Part shown: piece by piece, positions 1-6,964 of the stretch
Layout of the letters: every line of letters begins with the position of its first letter
Numbering within the stretch: the stretch's first letter is position 1
Source of the DNA: Aequorivita sp.
GTDB taxonomy: Bacteria > Bacteroidota > Bacteroidia > Flavobacteriales > Flavobacteriaceae
DNA length: 64,000 bases
Direction: 5' to 3'
NCBI GenBank assembly: GCA_030690315.1
Contig: JAUYGY010000053.1
Location: 31,773-95,772, forward strand
Position numbers and translations under genes: made by a program
The notes under the pieces: model-generated
Databases searched by the model: none
Told to the model about the DNA's origin: nothing
Seen by the model: only the letters and a program-made list of their open reading frames with translations

Positions 1-54
1 GCTTGTATCGAATCAAGTTTATTAGCGAGGTTGGGAATTAGTTTTCAGTGGTAA
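1..54 (+). CDS. C-terminal end of a probable outer-membrane beta-barrel protein (partial)
   Basis: An open frame runs from the first base to a TAA at 52-54 and encodes 17 residues ending LLARLGISFQW. Alternating hydrophobic residues with a terminal aromatic residue are the usual last beta strand (BAM recognition signal) of outer-membrane barrels, so this is read as the tail of a TonB-dependent receptor or porin-like protein starting outside the window. The evidence is only the final strand, so the frame could also be chance. A heptamer repeat array begins at its stop codon. Confidence 0.35.
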   Translation, partial: ACIESSLLARLGISFQW

Positions 55-79
55 GTATTGAGTATTGAGTATTGAGTAT
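45..79. repeat. Heptamer tandem repeat (5 units)
   Basis: Five consecutive 7-bp units, the last three identical (TGAGTAT), the first two diverged. The array overlaps the stop codon of the upstream partial frame. It belongs to the window-wide set of 7-bp arrays. Confidence 0.8.
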
Positions 80-159
80 TCGTTAAACTGTAACTCAATA
101 ACTCAGTTGAACACCTGACCATTGCGAAGCGAACTGGCGTAGCAAACCCAACCGACATC

Positions 160-187
160 TGTCAACGGACAACCGTCAACAGACCAC
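160..187. repeat. Short degenerate heptamer array abutting a stop codon
   Basis: Four 7-bp units (TGTCAAC, GGACAAC, CGTCAAC, AGACCAC) run directly into the TAG stop of the minus-strand nucleoid-associated protein gene. The units are diverged, but the 7-bp phase is clear. Positions 80-159 hold no recognisable feature. Confidence 0.55.
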
Positions 188-1245
188 TAGCTCTTCTCTT
201 CCTTATTAAAATAAACCAAATAATAATACATCTGCTTTTCCTCATCCCAGCCTTTTTCCACAAATTTCTCTGCACTTTCGGGATTGATGAAATCTAACCG
301 TATCTGAATGTTTGTATCGAGATTGATAACGTTTTTTATTTTTTTCCGGGCAGCGGTAACCGCAGTATTGGCAATGGGAAAAGTGGTTAAATCCTCAATG
401 CTGTATTTGGGTCCCTTTTCACTTTTGTAATGACGGAACTCTGGCAACAAATCTGGATTGTCAATCACGTCGTTCATAAAAGCCGTTTCCTCAAAGTTGT
501 CATTTTTGGCGAAATGGTTTACAGCTCGGTTCATAAACATCACTTCCTGCTTTTTGTCCTCGGCTGGTAAAACCACATCCTTGGCAAAATCCTGACAGAA
601 CTTTAAATATTTTTTTGTGTAGAAATTATCGTCCTCAAAGGCTTCAACCGCCAAAAAACTTTCCAACCAGTAGCGTGCGTCGTAACGATTGCTATCTACG
701 GAAAGAATTTTATAACCCTCCTCTTTTTTTGAATTGAAAATAATACATCCTTTGTCCAATTTGTTCAAATTTACGCCGTGCTGCAACATTGCCTCCAACT
801 GGTTTCCATCTTCAGAAAACTGTAGAAAATCCTGTTTCAATTCACTTTTGAAAATTCCGATGGCATCCATTTTCACGTTGTCCAACTGTACGTTTTCAAG
901 ATAGGCAACATAAACCTCCCCGCTTTTAATGTGCGGATGTTCAGATTGGCTGTATAAATGGGAGGTGATTTTACGGCTCTCTTCATGTATGTTTTGCGGA
1001 TTGTCAAAAATCTTCGAAGCACTATTAAAAAGCTCGTGGAATTCCAAATCGGTTTCATGTGAAAACTGAAAGTAGTTTTCTTCTTTATCGCGAAATGGTT
1101 TTAGAAAGAATTCTTTTAATAAGGGCGTAATTTCATCGTCCATTTTATAAGGTTCCGCAGAAAGAAAAATAGCTTCATTTCTGCTTTTGTTACCCACTCG
1201 GTGTATGGAAAGGGAGGCAATGTGGGTATTGAAAAGGTTGATCAT
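187..1245 (-). CDS. Nucleoid-associated protein (NdpA/YejK family)
   Basis: 352 residues, close to the usual length of the 37-kDa nucleoid-associated protein family (Pfam NA37; E. coli YejK). The N-terminus, with a MINLFNTHIASLSIHRVG-like opening, matches the family start, and the ATG at 1245 is well placed. Members bind the nucleoid in a few copies per cell; the exact role is poorly known, and in some genomes they sit near defence or mobile genes. Only 8 bp separate the start codon from a 161-bp heptamer array, so the promoter must lie inside or beyond the array. The stop abuts another short heptamer array. Identification rests on overall resemblance, as the family has no short catalytic motif. 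Confidence 0.8.
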   Translation of the reverse strand: MINLFNTHIASLSIHRVGNKSRNEAIFLSAEPYKMDDEITPLLKEFFLKPFRDKEENYFQFSHETDLEFHELFNSASKIFDNPQNIHEESRKITSHLYSQSEHPHIKSGEVYVAYLENVQLDNVKMDAIGIFKSELKQDFLQFSEDGNQLEAMLQHGVNLNKLDKGCIIFNSKKEEGYKILSVDSNRYDARYWLESFLAVEAFEDDNFYTKKYLKFCQDFAKDVVLPAEDKKQEVMFMNRAVNHFAKNDNFEETAFMNDVIDNPDLLPEFRHYKSEKGPKYSIEDLTTFPIANTAVTAARKKIKNVINLDTNIQIRLDFINPESAEKFVEKGWDEEKQMYYYLVYFNKEEKS

Positions 1246-1253
1246 TTATTTTA

Positions 1254-1414
1254 GTTATGAGTTATGAGTTATGAGTTATGAGTTATGAGTTATGAGTTAT
1301 GAGTTATGGGTTATGGGTTATGAGTTATGGGTTATGAGTTATGAGTTATGGGTTATGGGTTAGGAGTTATGGGTTAGGAGTTATGGGTTAGGAGTTATGG
1401 TTTATGAGTTAGGA
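1254..1414. repeat. Heptamer tandem array, 23 units (GTTATGA/GTTATGG/GTTAGGA)
   Basis: Twenty-three uninterrupted 7-bp units: mostly GTTATGA at the ndpA-proximal end, GTTATGG in the middle, alternating GTTAGGA and GTTATGG at the far end. The graded change along the array suggests repeated slippage followed by local homogenisation. It starts 8 bp upstream of the minus-strand ndpA start codon, so unit number could change that gene's leader or promoter spacing. Confidence 0.97.
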
Positions 1415-1420
1415 TTATTT

Positions 1421-1531
1421 TTCTCTATTCTCTATTCTTTGTTCTTACTTATCTCTCTTCGCTCTTCGCTCTTCGCTTATCGCTTATAGCTACTGCAACT
1501 GACTACTGACCACTGACTACTGACTAATGAA
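1421..1531. repeat. Second, in-phase heptamer array of mixed unit families
   Basis: After a 6-bp break (TTATTT), 7-bp periodicity continues for about 16 units: TTCTCTA x2, TTCTTTG, TTCTTAC, TTATCTC, TCTTCGC x3, TTATCGC, TTATAGC, TACTGCA, ACTGACT/ACTGACC x4. The last unit runs into the stop codon of the minus-strand gene at 1532. Together with the preceding array it fills the whole 286-bp intergenic gap; no promoter or RNA gene was seen there. Confidence 0.9.
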
Positions 1532-2044
1532 TTAGTTCCAGTTTTCGTCAAAATCCAGATTGTCGTAATCTTCGGGATCGAGGTCGAATTCTTCTTCGAA
1601 ATCGTCATCCTCAATTTCTTCGGCGATGAATTCCTTCTCGGGGGCTTCCTCTGGAATTTGTCCGTGCGAGTACATTAAATTGGGATAGGTTGTTCCGGCT
1701 TCCGCCTCGGCAATATCAGCCAATTCCACCATAAACGTCCACATATTCAGAAAATCGTAAACATACAGCAAACGTGTTTTTTCTTCGTCCACTATATCTT
1801 CCAAATAAGTTTCGCTCATAATTCGAACGCCGTCCGGCTCATCGCTCACGTCAAAAAGGCAAATTTCCTCGCCTTCTTCCCACAAATCGTTAGTGGTGTA
1901 AAAGGAAGCCATTTCCTGCCCATCAAACCCAAAGGATTGGGTAATGGCATTGTGAAAATCTTCCAAAGTGTTCGAAGCTTCTATTTCGATGTCGCGGAAA
2001 ACATCATCGTCTGTGTCGAGGATTATTCTGAAACGGTAAATCAT
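1532..2044 (-). CDS. Plasmid pRiA4b ORF-3 family protein
   Basis: 170 residues. The beginning, MIYRFRIILDTDDDVFRDIEI, and the following NTLEDFHNAITQSFGFD block match the pRiA4b ORF-3-like domain (PF07929), a small alpha/beta fold first noticed on an Agrobacterium plasmid and found beside some transposases. The C-terminal 40 residues are strongly acidic (E/D-rich), typical of the Bacteroidota members. No catalytic residues are known and the function is unknown. The ATG at 2044 fits. The stop lies inside the 3' end of a heptamer array. It stands alone, 76 bp from ctaA on the same strand. Confidence 0.8.
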   Translation of the reverse strand: MIYRFRIILDTDDDVFRDIEIEASNTLEDFHNAITQSFGFDGQEMASFYTTNDLWEEGEEICLFDVSDEPDGVRIMSETYLEDIVDEEKTRLLYVYDFLNMWTFMVELADIAEAEAGTTYPNLMYSHGQIPEEAPEKEFIAEEIEDDDFEEEFDLDPEDYDNLDFDENWN

Positions 2045-2120
2045 TTTTCTAAAAATTTAGGATTGCAAAGTTATTGAAAAGTATGCATTATTACAGTGCA
2101 GTTTCTAAATTGGTTTGGTT

Positions 2121-3140
2121 TTATTTCGAAAATCTATGTAACACAAAAGTCATAGCCGCCAATAGGAAAAATGCTGTTACCTGATGCAAAACTCCCAAAA
2201 CAACTGGCACTTGCAGGATTAGCGTAAAAACCCCCAGAGCGAACTGAACCAAAACCAAAAGCAACAAAATAGTGATTCCATTTCTTTGCGGCAGGGTTCG
2301 CTGCACTTTTCGGGTTTCATACCAAATGAAAAGTATTATTGCTACCACCACATAAGCCATATATCTGTGCACAAACTGTACCCCGCTTTTGCCTTCCACG
2401 AAGTTTTTCCACACAGGGACTTGTTCTGTGGTAACGGTTTCGTGCATCAATTGGCCATCGTTCATCAATGGCCAAAAGTTGTGGATCCAGCCTGCATCAA
2501 GGCCCGCCACGAAGGCGCCCCAAATAATTTGAAGCAGGAGGATTGCCATTCCAAAGCGAATGATATTACGAATGTGAAAATTGATTTCCTTTTTAACCGG
2601 ATACCACAAATCCAGCGCAACCCAGAAGGTGTATGCAAAGGTTATAAATGCAGTGGTGAGATGCATTGCAAGCCTGTAATGACTCACGCTTGGCCTATCA
2701 ATAAGTCCACTTTTTACCATATACCAGCCTAAAAACCCTTGAAAACCACCCAGGAAAAGTAGAATTATTGACTTTTTGATCGTAGGCTTGCTCAATTGTT
2801 TCTTAAAAAGGAAATACAAAAAGGGAATAATGAATACTATCCCCAACAATCTACCAAGCACGCGGTGAATGTATTCCCAAAAATAAATATCCTTAAAATC
2901 TTCCAGGTCAAAATGGGTATGCAGTTTTTGATATTCCGGGAATTGCTGATAATGTTCAAATTCGGCTATCCATTCCGCCTCGTTCAAGGGCGGGATAGTA
3001 CCCGAAATTAGTTTATAGCTGGAAATTGATAGCCCAGAGTGGGTGAGCCGCGTGATTCCACCAACTACCACCATTACAAAAATCAGGAAACATCCTGTGA
3101 GGAGCCAGTAGATTACTTTTTTGTTGTCTTTGTTTGCCAA
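2121..3140 (-). CDS. ctaA: Heme A synthase, COX15/CtaA family
   Basis: About 339 residues from a TTG start at 3140. The enzyme oxidises the C8 methyl of heme O to make heme A for cytochrome c oxidase in the inner membrane. Visible family features are GGITRLTHSGLS near the N-terminus, an EYIHRVLGR block, HYRLAMHL and a late HRYMAY plus VLHQVTA, giving the paired histidines that hold the hemes, with about eight hydrophobic membrane segments. The reading frame extends further upstream, but that extension is translated from an inverted repeat (3157-3200) and is not family-like, so TTG-GCA-AAC is preferred. A duplicated 5' fragment at 4785-4838 has ATG at the equivalent codon, which supports this start. 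Confidence 0.88.
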   Translation of the reverse strand: MANKDNKKVIYWLLTGCFLIFVMVVVGGITRLTHSGLSISSYKLISGTIPPLNEAEWIAEFEHYQQFPEYQKLHTHFDLEDFKDIYFWEYIHRVLGRLLGIVFIIPFLYFLFKKQLSKPTIKKSIILLFLGGFQGFLGWYMVKSGLIDRPSVSHYRLAMHLTTAFITFAYTFWVALDLWYPVKKEINFHIRNIIRFGMAILLLQIIWGAFVAGLDAGWIHNFWPLMNDGQLMHETVTTEQVPVWKNFVEGKSGVQFVHRYMAYVVVAIILFIWYETRKVQRTLPQRNGITILLLLVLVQFALGVFTLILQVPVVLGVLHQVTAFFLLAAMTFVLHRFSK

Positions 3141-3208
3141 GGTTTTTCCATTTTTTATTCGTGTATTCGTGGTGGTTTTCTTTACCACGAATACACGAAT
3201 TATTTTTT
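3086..3208. repeat. Duplicated segment, copy A (ctaA 5' end plus leader)
   Basis: About 120 bp covering the first codons of ctaA, its leader and an inverted pair of the 17-bp repeat. It aligns in the same orientation, with scattered substitutions and small gaps, to 4784-4902 on the far side of the cca gene. Confidence 0.85.
3157..3200. repeat. Inverted pair of the 17-bp ACCACGAATACACGAAT repeat
   Basis: ATTCGTGTATTCGTGGT at 3157-3173 is followed after 10 bp by its exact reverse complement at 3184-3200. It lies 17 bp upstream of the proposed ctaA start and would fold as a strong hairpin in the ctaA leader. The orientation is tail-to-tail compared with the copies at 10225-10272. Confidence 0.9.
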
Positions 3209-3258
3209 TATTTTTAATTACTGAAAACTGCCACTGCCACTGCAACGCCCCCTATTTT

Positions 3259-4683
3259 TTATTTGACTACTTTCAGGCCAATCGACTCTCCTTTTTTCAG
3301 CATATATTTCTTTGCCGCTTCATATTCATTCGGAATTTCTCCTTCCAGAATTGCTTCTTTTATGGCGTCTTTAATAATTCCTATTTCCCGTGACGGTTTC
3401 AAGTTGAAGGTTTCCATAATTTCTTCCCCTGTAACCGGAGGTTGAAAATTCCGCACTTGATCGCGTGCTTCCACCTCCACGATTTTATTGCGGACCAACT
3501 GGAAATTATCGTGGTATTTCCTAAATTTCTTCGAATTTTTTGTAGTAATATCCGCTTCGCAGAGTGTCATTAAATCATCTACGTATTCGCCGGCGTCAAA
3601 AATCAAACGGCGCACGGCGCTATCAGTAACCTCACTTGCCAAAACGATAGGGCGGGAGCTCATCAACACCATTTTTTGGACGAATTTCATCTTTTCATTC
3701 AGAGGCATTTTCAGGCGTTTGAAAAGTTTATACACCATTTTTGCACCTACAAATTCGTGTGTGTGAAAGGTCCATCCCAGTTTTTGATCAAACTTTTTTG
3801 TGGGTGCTTTCCCAATATCGTGCAGCAATGCGGCCCATCGCAACCAAAGATCGTCTGTGGTTTTTGAAATATTGTCCACCACCTCCAGCGTGTGCCAAAA
3901 GTTGTCTTTATGGGTTTGGCCTTCTTTTTCATCGATGCCCTCTAAAGCTATCAGTTCCGGTAAAATGAATGGAAGTAATCCCGTTTTGTGCAAGAGTGTG
4001 AAGCCTTTTGATGGCGTATCGGAAAGTAGGATTTTATTCAGTTCGTCAACAATTCGTTCCGTTGAAATTATTTTTATTCTTTTTGAATTTCTTGTAATCG
4101 CTTCCAATGAATTTTTTTCGATAGTGAATTCCAATTGGGAAGCAAAACGAATGGCGCGAAGCATCCGCAAAGGATCGTCGCTGTAAGTAATATCTGGGTT
4201 TAGCGGGGTGCGAATTATTTTGTTTTTGAGATCCTCAATCCCGTTGAACGGATCGAGCAGTTCTCCAAAATTTCCTTCATTTAAACTGAGTGCCAAAGCG
4301 TTTATGGTAAAATCCCTTCTGTTTTGGTCGTCTTCCAAAGTGCCATTTTCCACTTCGGGATTTCGGCTTTCTTCGGAATAGGATTCTTTACGGGCCCCCA
4401 CAAACTCAAGTTCAATACCGCCACTTTTAAGCATTGCGGTGCCATAGGTTTTGAATACGGAAACTTTCGGTTTTCCGGGCAGCAATTTTGAAACTTCTTC
4501 GGCCAGATCGATTCCACTGCCAACGGCAACAATATCAATGTCTTTAGCTTCGCCGCGATTCAAAATATAATCCCGCACATAACCCCCAATTACATAACTT
4601 TCCAAATTTAAGTTTTCGGAAGCTTTGGAAATAGTTCTAAAGACTGGGTTTTTTAAAGCGGATATATAGGCTGATTTGACCAC
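3259..4683 (-). CDS. cca: CCA tRNA nucleotidyltransferase with HD domain
   Basis: 474 residues. The enzyme adds or repairs the 3' CCA of tRNAs. The N-terminal class II nucleotidyltransferase head shows [11 protein letters not shown] and the metal-binding DIDIV, followed by the [11 protein letters not shown] motif and [16 protein letters not shown] central HD domain is indicated by [12 protein letters not shown] and HEFVGAKM. Length and order match Bacteroidota CCA-adding/poly(A) polymerase-like proteins. The start used is GTG at 4683, which lies inside a 17-bp repeat copy (4679-4695); no better in-frame ATG precedes the conserved region. It is transcribed on the same strand as ctaA, with about 118 bp between the cca stop and the proposed ctaA start. 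Confidence 0.9.
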   Translation of the reverse strand: MVKSAYISALKNPVFRTISKASENLNLESYVIGGYVRDYILNRGEAKDIDIVAVGSGIDLAEEVSKLLPGKPKVSVFKTYGTAMLKSGGIELEFVGARKESYSEESRNPEVENGTLEDDQNRRDFTINALALSLNEGNFGELLDPFNGIEDLKNKIIRTPLNPDITYSDDPLRMLRAIRFASQLEFTIEKNSLEAITRNSKRIKIISTERIVDELNKILLSDTPSKGFTLLHKTGLLPFILPELIALEGIDEKEGQTHKDNFWHTLEVVDNISKTTDDLWLRWAALLHDIGKAPTKKFDQKLGWTFHTHEFVGAKMVYKLFKRLKMPLNEKMKFVQKMVLMSSRPIVLASEVTDSAVRRLIFDAGEYVDDLMTLCEADITTKNSKKFRKYHDNFQLVRNKIVEVEARDQVRNFQPPVTGEEIMETFNLKPSREIGIIKDAIKEAILEGEIPNEYEAAKKYMLKKGESIGLKVVK

Positions 4684-4772
4684 GAATACACGAATGTTTT
4701 TTTATGTTTGTGTGTTATATTTTCTGACCACGAATAAACGAATGTTTTTTTATGTTTATGTGTTATATTCTC
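4678..4772. repeat. Two tandem copies of a ~48-bp unit carrying the 17-bp repeat
   Basis: Unit 1 (4678-4725) and unit 2 (4726-4772) differ by a few bases and one deletion, and a third unit starts with GACCAAG. Each begins with ACCACGAATACACGAAT or a one-base variant (ACCACGAATAAACGAAT). The array sits over the 5' end of cca, so it forms the leader of that gene. Confidence 0.9.
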
Positions 4773-4783
4773 GACCAAGAAAT

Positions 4784-4902
4784 GGAAACATCCAGTGAGG
4801 AACCAGTAGATTCCTTTTTTGTCGTCTTTATTTGCCATAGTTTATTCATTTTTATTCGTGTATTCGTGGTGGTTTTTTACCATGAATACACGAATTGTTT
4901 TT
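4784..4902. repeat. Duplicated segment, copy B
   Basis: Same-orientation partner of 3086-3208. It contains the ctaA 5' fragment, its leader, and ATTCGTGTATTCGTGGT (4854-4870) followed by ACCATGAATACACGAAT (4879-4895). Confidence 0.85.
4785..4838 (-). pseudogene. Fragment of the heme A synthase N-terminus
   Basis: From an ATG at 4838 the minus strand encodes MANKDDKKGIYWFLTGCF, matching LANKDNKKVIYWLLTGCF of the intact ctaA at 16 or so of 18 positions allowing conservative changes. The match then stops and the frame continues into 48-bp repeat sequence, giving no functional domain. It is a remnant of a segmental duplication rather than a gene. Confidence 0.8.
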
Positions 4903-5275
4903 ATAGAACTACTCTTTTATATTCCAAGCCTTCTCCTTTATAATTTGCCAAAATAGCCAATTTATTTTTTGAGACTTTTAAATAATTTATACACTGTCCC
5001 AAATGTTGATCAGTCAGTATTTCAACAGTTTTTATCTCCAAAATAATCTTATCATACAACACAAAATCGGCATAAAACTTATGTTTAAGAACGATGTCTT
5101 TGTAAGAAACAGCGAATTCTTTTTCTCTTTCGAAAGGTATATTTCTTAGATTAAATTCATATTCTAAAGCATCTTTATAAACAATTTCCGAAAGACCATT
5201 TCCTAAGCAATTAAATACTTCATAAAGACAGCCAACAATGTCATAACTCTCTTGTCTATATATTATGTTGGTCAT
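4901..5275 (-). CDS. GxxExxY family protein (PD-(D/E)XK-like)
   Basis: 124 residues from ATG at 5275; a TTG three codons upstream is less likely. The signature GLSEIVY gives the family name, and a later DF(VL)...LEIKT stretch supplies the D and ExK of a PD-(D/E)XK nuclease-like core, so the Glu of GxxE, this Asp and the Glu/Lys pair could form an active site. The family is widespread in Bacteroidota, Verrucomicrobia and related groups, and I know of no established function. Here it is tightly bracketed by inverted 17-bp repeats, which suggests a link between this protein and the repeat family. Whether it cuts DNA is not shown. Confidence 0.85.
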   Translation of the reverse strand: MTNIIYRQESYDIVGCLYEVFNCLGNGLSEIVYKDALEYEFNLRNIPFEREKEFAVSYKDIVLKHKFYADFVLYDKIILEIKTVEILTDQHLGQCINYLKVSKNKLAILANYKGEGLEYKRVVL

Positions 5276-5297
5276 TGTTTCCAAAAGAATATAAAAT

Positions 5298-5314
5298 ATT
5301 CGTGTATTCGTGGT
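5298..5314. repeat. 17-bp repeat copy upstream of the GxxExxY gene
   Basis: An exact ATTCGTGTATTCGTGGT copy 22 bp upstream of the GxxExxY start. It is the right-hand end of the candidate element. Confidence 0.9.
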
Positions 5315-5324
5315 GAGAATTATT

Positions 5325-5885
5325 TTATTGCCGAATTACTTTTACAGAACCATCATTTTTCAACTTGATAATCGCTGAAGGTTTTGCTGATTTTTTTTCG
5401 TGGTGCAAATTTACAACATAGTCCACGCGTTCCAAAATAACAGGGTCTATTTCCTTAAAACTTTGCGGGGTTTTTTCACCGCCCAAATTCGCCGATGTTG
5501 AAACAAGGGGTCTGCGCAATTTCTGTATCAACGTTTTACAAAATTCATCTTTGGTTACCCGAATCGCCAGCGAATTGTCCTCAGCAATAAGGTTTTCTGC
5601 CACGTGAAGTGGACGGTCATAAATTATTGTAGTGGGCTTTTTCGCGAACTTCAGAATATCGTAAGCCACTTCCGGGACACTTTCAATATATTGGTTGAGC
5701 ATTTTAAAATCGCTCATTAAGCAAATCATCGACTTGTTTTCGTCGCGTTTCTTTAGTTGAAATATTTTTTCAATTGCCAGATGGTTTGTGGCATCGCAGC
5801 CTATTCCCCAAACGGTATCGGTGGGATAGAGGATGATACCTCCTTTTTTTAGAACGATTAGGGTATTCTCAATTTCAGTTTTCAT
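5325..5885 (-). CDS. L-threonylcarbamoyladenylate synthase (TsaC/Sua5/YrdC family)
   Basis: 186 residues from ATG at 5885; the upstream TTG adds six non-conserved residues. The enzyme makes threonylcarbamoyl-AMP from threonine, bicarbonate and ATP for the tRNA t6A37 modification. The YrdC core is seen as GGIILYPTDTVWGIGCDA, a K-R pair, LAIRV and STSAN near residue 140, the conserved SxN loop. There is no C-terminal Sua5 domain, so it is TsaC-like in size. A second, more divergent family member is encoded at 59814-60431; this copy has the more complete motif set and is the better candidate for the essential enzyme. Confidence 0.88.
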   Translation of the reverse strand: MKTEIENTLIVLKKGGIILYPTDTVWGIGCDATNHLAIEKIFQLKKRDENKSMICLMSDFKMLNQYIESVPEVAYDILKFAKKPTTIIYDRPLHVAENLIAEDNSLAIRVTKDEFCKTLIQKLRRPLVSTSANLGGEKTPQSFKEIDPVILERVDYVVNLHHEKKSAKPSAIIKLKNDGSVKVIRQ

Positions 5886-5955
5886 CACATTGCTTTTATG
5901 CAAAAATAGTCCTTCAAAGGTTTTGAAATAACTTATTTTTAAATTTTATTTTGAA

Positions 5956-6915
5956 TTATTCAAGCTGTTTCTGCTTATACCGCAGGGAATGTGATAAACC
6001 TTTACCTGGTAAAAGTAGAAATTTGAAAAGCGGACGATACTTTGGTTTAAAAATGGCTTTAAAAAAATAAGTAATCAATAAATAGTTTTTGATAATCCAA
6101 AGCTTAGAAAAACTAAAGTTTTTTCGAATAACATATAAATAGGAGAGCAAGTGTTCTTTCTTTTTCAATATATTGAATCCACCGCTTTGCCCTTCTAAAT
6201 GGATGTAACAGATGTTTGGCAAAAAAACAGTTTTGTAGCCCATCTTTTTAATCCGATAGCAAATGTCAAATTCTTCATAATAGAGAAAAATATTTGGGTC
6301 GAAACCACCACAATCGCGATAAGCTTTTGCATTGAAGAACATAAAACTGCCAATCACAAAATCAACTTGTGTGGGCGTTTTTAATTCCGCATTGATTTTA
6401 GGAATTTTTGAGTTGGTACTATAAAGAAATTTTTTCCCCAAGAGTTTATAGCGAACTCCTTCAAACGGCCGATGCGAAATGGTTTTTTCACCTTCGCCAT
6501 TCAGGATTTGAACACCACAAACTCCAATATCATTATTGTTTTCCATAAAAGAGACCATTTCTGAAAAGCAATCTTCATTAAAAAGCACGTCACTGTTTAT
6601 GAAAGCATAATAACGTCCTTTAGCTTGTTGAGCACCCAATACATTTCCGGCCCCGAAACCAACATTGATTTGGCTTTGAAGCACCTTACAGCCTTCTTTA
6701 TCTTTAAATATATTATTAAGTAAATAACCTTCGTTGTTAGCAGAAGCATTGTCCACAATGATATATTCCACTGCAATGTTTTTTGAAGTATATTTTTTAA
6801 TGGAAGCCACACAATCCAATGTTAATTGTAAGGTATTATAGTTTAGAATAATGACGGAAATGAGCGGTTGTTTGAAAGTGTTTTTTATCAAAATTATTTT
6901 TTTTGGTTTGCCCAA
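5956..6915 (-). CDS. Glycosyltransferase family 2, rhamnosyltransferase-like
   Basis: Up to 319 residues. GT-A fold motifs are SVIILNYNTLQLT, YIIVDNASANN, GFGAGNV and NSDV as the DxD-type metal site, then a large C-terminal part with FFYEEFDIC-like (LYYEEFDICYRIK) acid pair. This resembles WbbL-type rhamnosyltransferases that add a sugar to lipid-linked or LPS-core acceptors. There is no ATG before the conserved core: TTG at 6915 or TTG at 6891 are candidates. It is divergently arranged with the next gene, starts within 50-75 bp of it, and their control regions overlap. Confidence 0.85.
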   Translation of the reverse strand: MGKPKKIILIKNTFKQPLISVIILNYNTLQLTLDCVASIKKYTSKNIAVEYIIVDNASANNEGYLLNNIFKDKEGCKVLQSQINVGFGAGNVLGAQQAKGRYYAFINSDVLFNEDCFSEMVSFMENNNDIGVCGVQILNGEGEKTISHRPFEGVRYKLLGKKFLYSTNSKIPKINAELKTPTQVDFVIGSFMFFNAKAYRDCGGFDPNIFLYYEEFDICYRIKKMGYKTVFLPNICYIHLEGQSGGFNILKKKEHLLSYLYVIRKNFSFSKLWIIKNYLLITYFFKAIFKPKYRPLFKFLLLPGKGLSHSLRYKQKQLE

Positions 6916-6939
6916 TGCTTTAAAAATAAGCTATTTTTG
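6907..6939 (+). promoter_or_regulatory. Bacteroidota-type promoter for the glycan cluster
   Basis: TTTG at 6907-6910 followed after 21 bp by TATTTTTG at 6932-6939 matches the Bacteroidota -33 TTTG / -7 TAnnTTTG pattern. It lies 25 bp upstream of the ATG at 6965 and overlaps the first codons of the divergent glycosyltransferase. Confidence 0.55.
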
Positions 6940-6964
6940 TGAAACGTCTAACCATTGCAAAAGT

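Larger units (their letters stand above)
4879..5314. mobile_element. Candidate small mobile element: 17-bp terminal inverted repeats around a GxxExxY gene
   Basis: ACCATGAATACACGAAT (4879-4895) and ATTCGTGTATTCGTGGT (5298-5314) are inverted repeats with one mismatch. They enclose only the GxxExxY gene: 5 bp from its stop and 22 bp from its start. The same repeat pair without cargo forms the palindrome at 10225-10272. No clear target-site duplication was seen. Calling it mobile is inference from architecture and copy number. Confidence 0.45.

Noticed and set aside
1254..1531. CRISPR-like array
   Set aside because: Units are 7 bp and directly tandem, with no spacers and no cas genes.
2286..2732. 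148-codon plus-strand frame inside ctaA
   Set aside because: It lies opposite a convincing heme A synthase with membrane helices and conserved His; composition is that of an antisense shadow.
3121..3393. Open frame on the plus strand across the ctaA-cca gap
   Set aside because: It is translated from the repeat pair and from the reverse strand of cca and ctaA; no family resemblance.
4678..4772. CRISPR or integron cassette repeat
   Set aside because: Two adjacent 48-bp units without spacers; explained by duplication of sequence carrying the 17-bp repeat.
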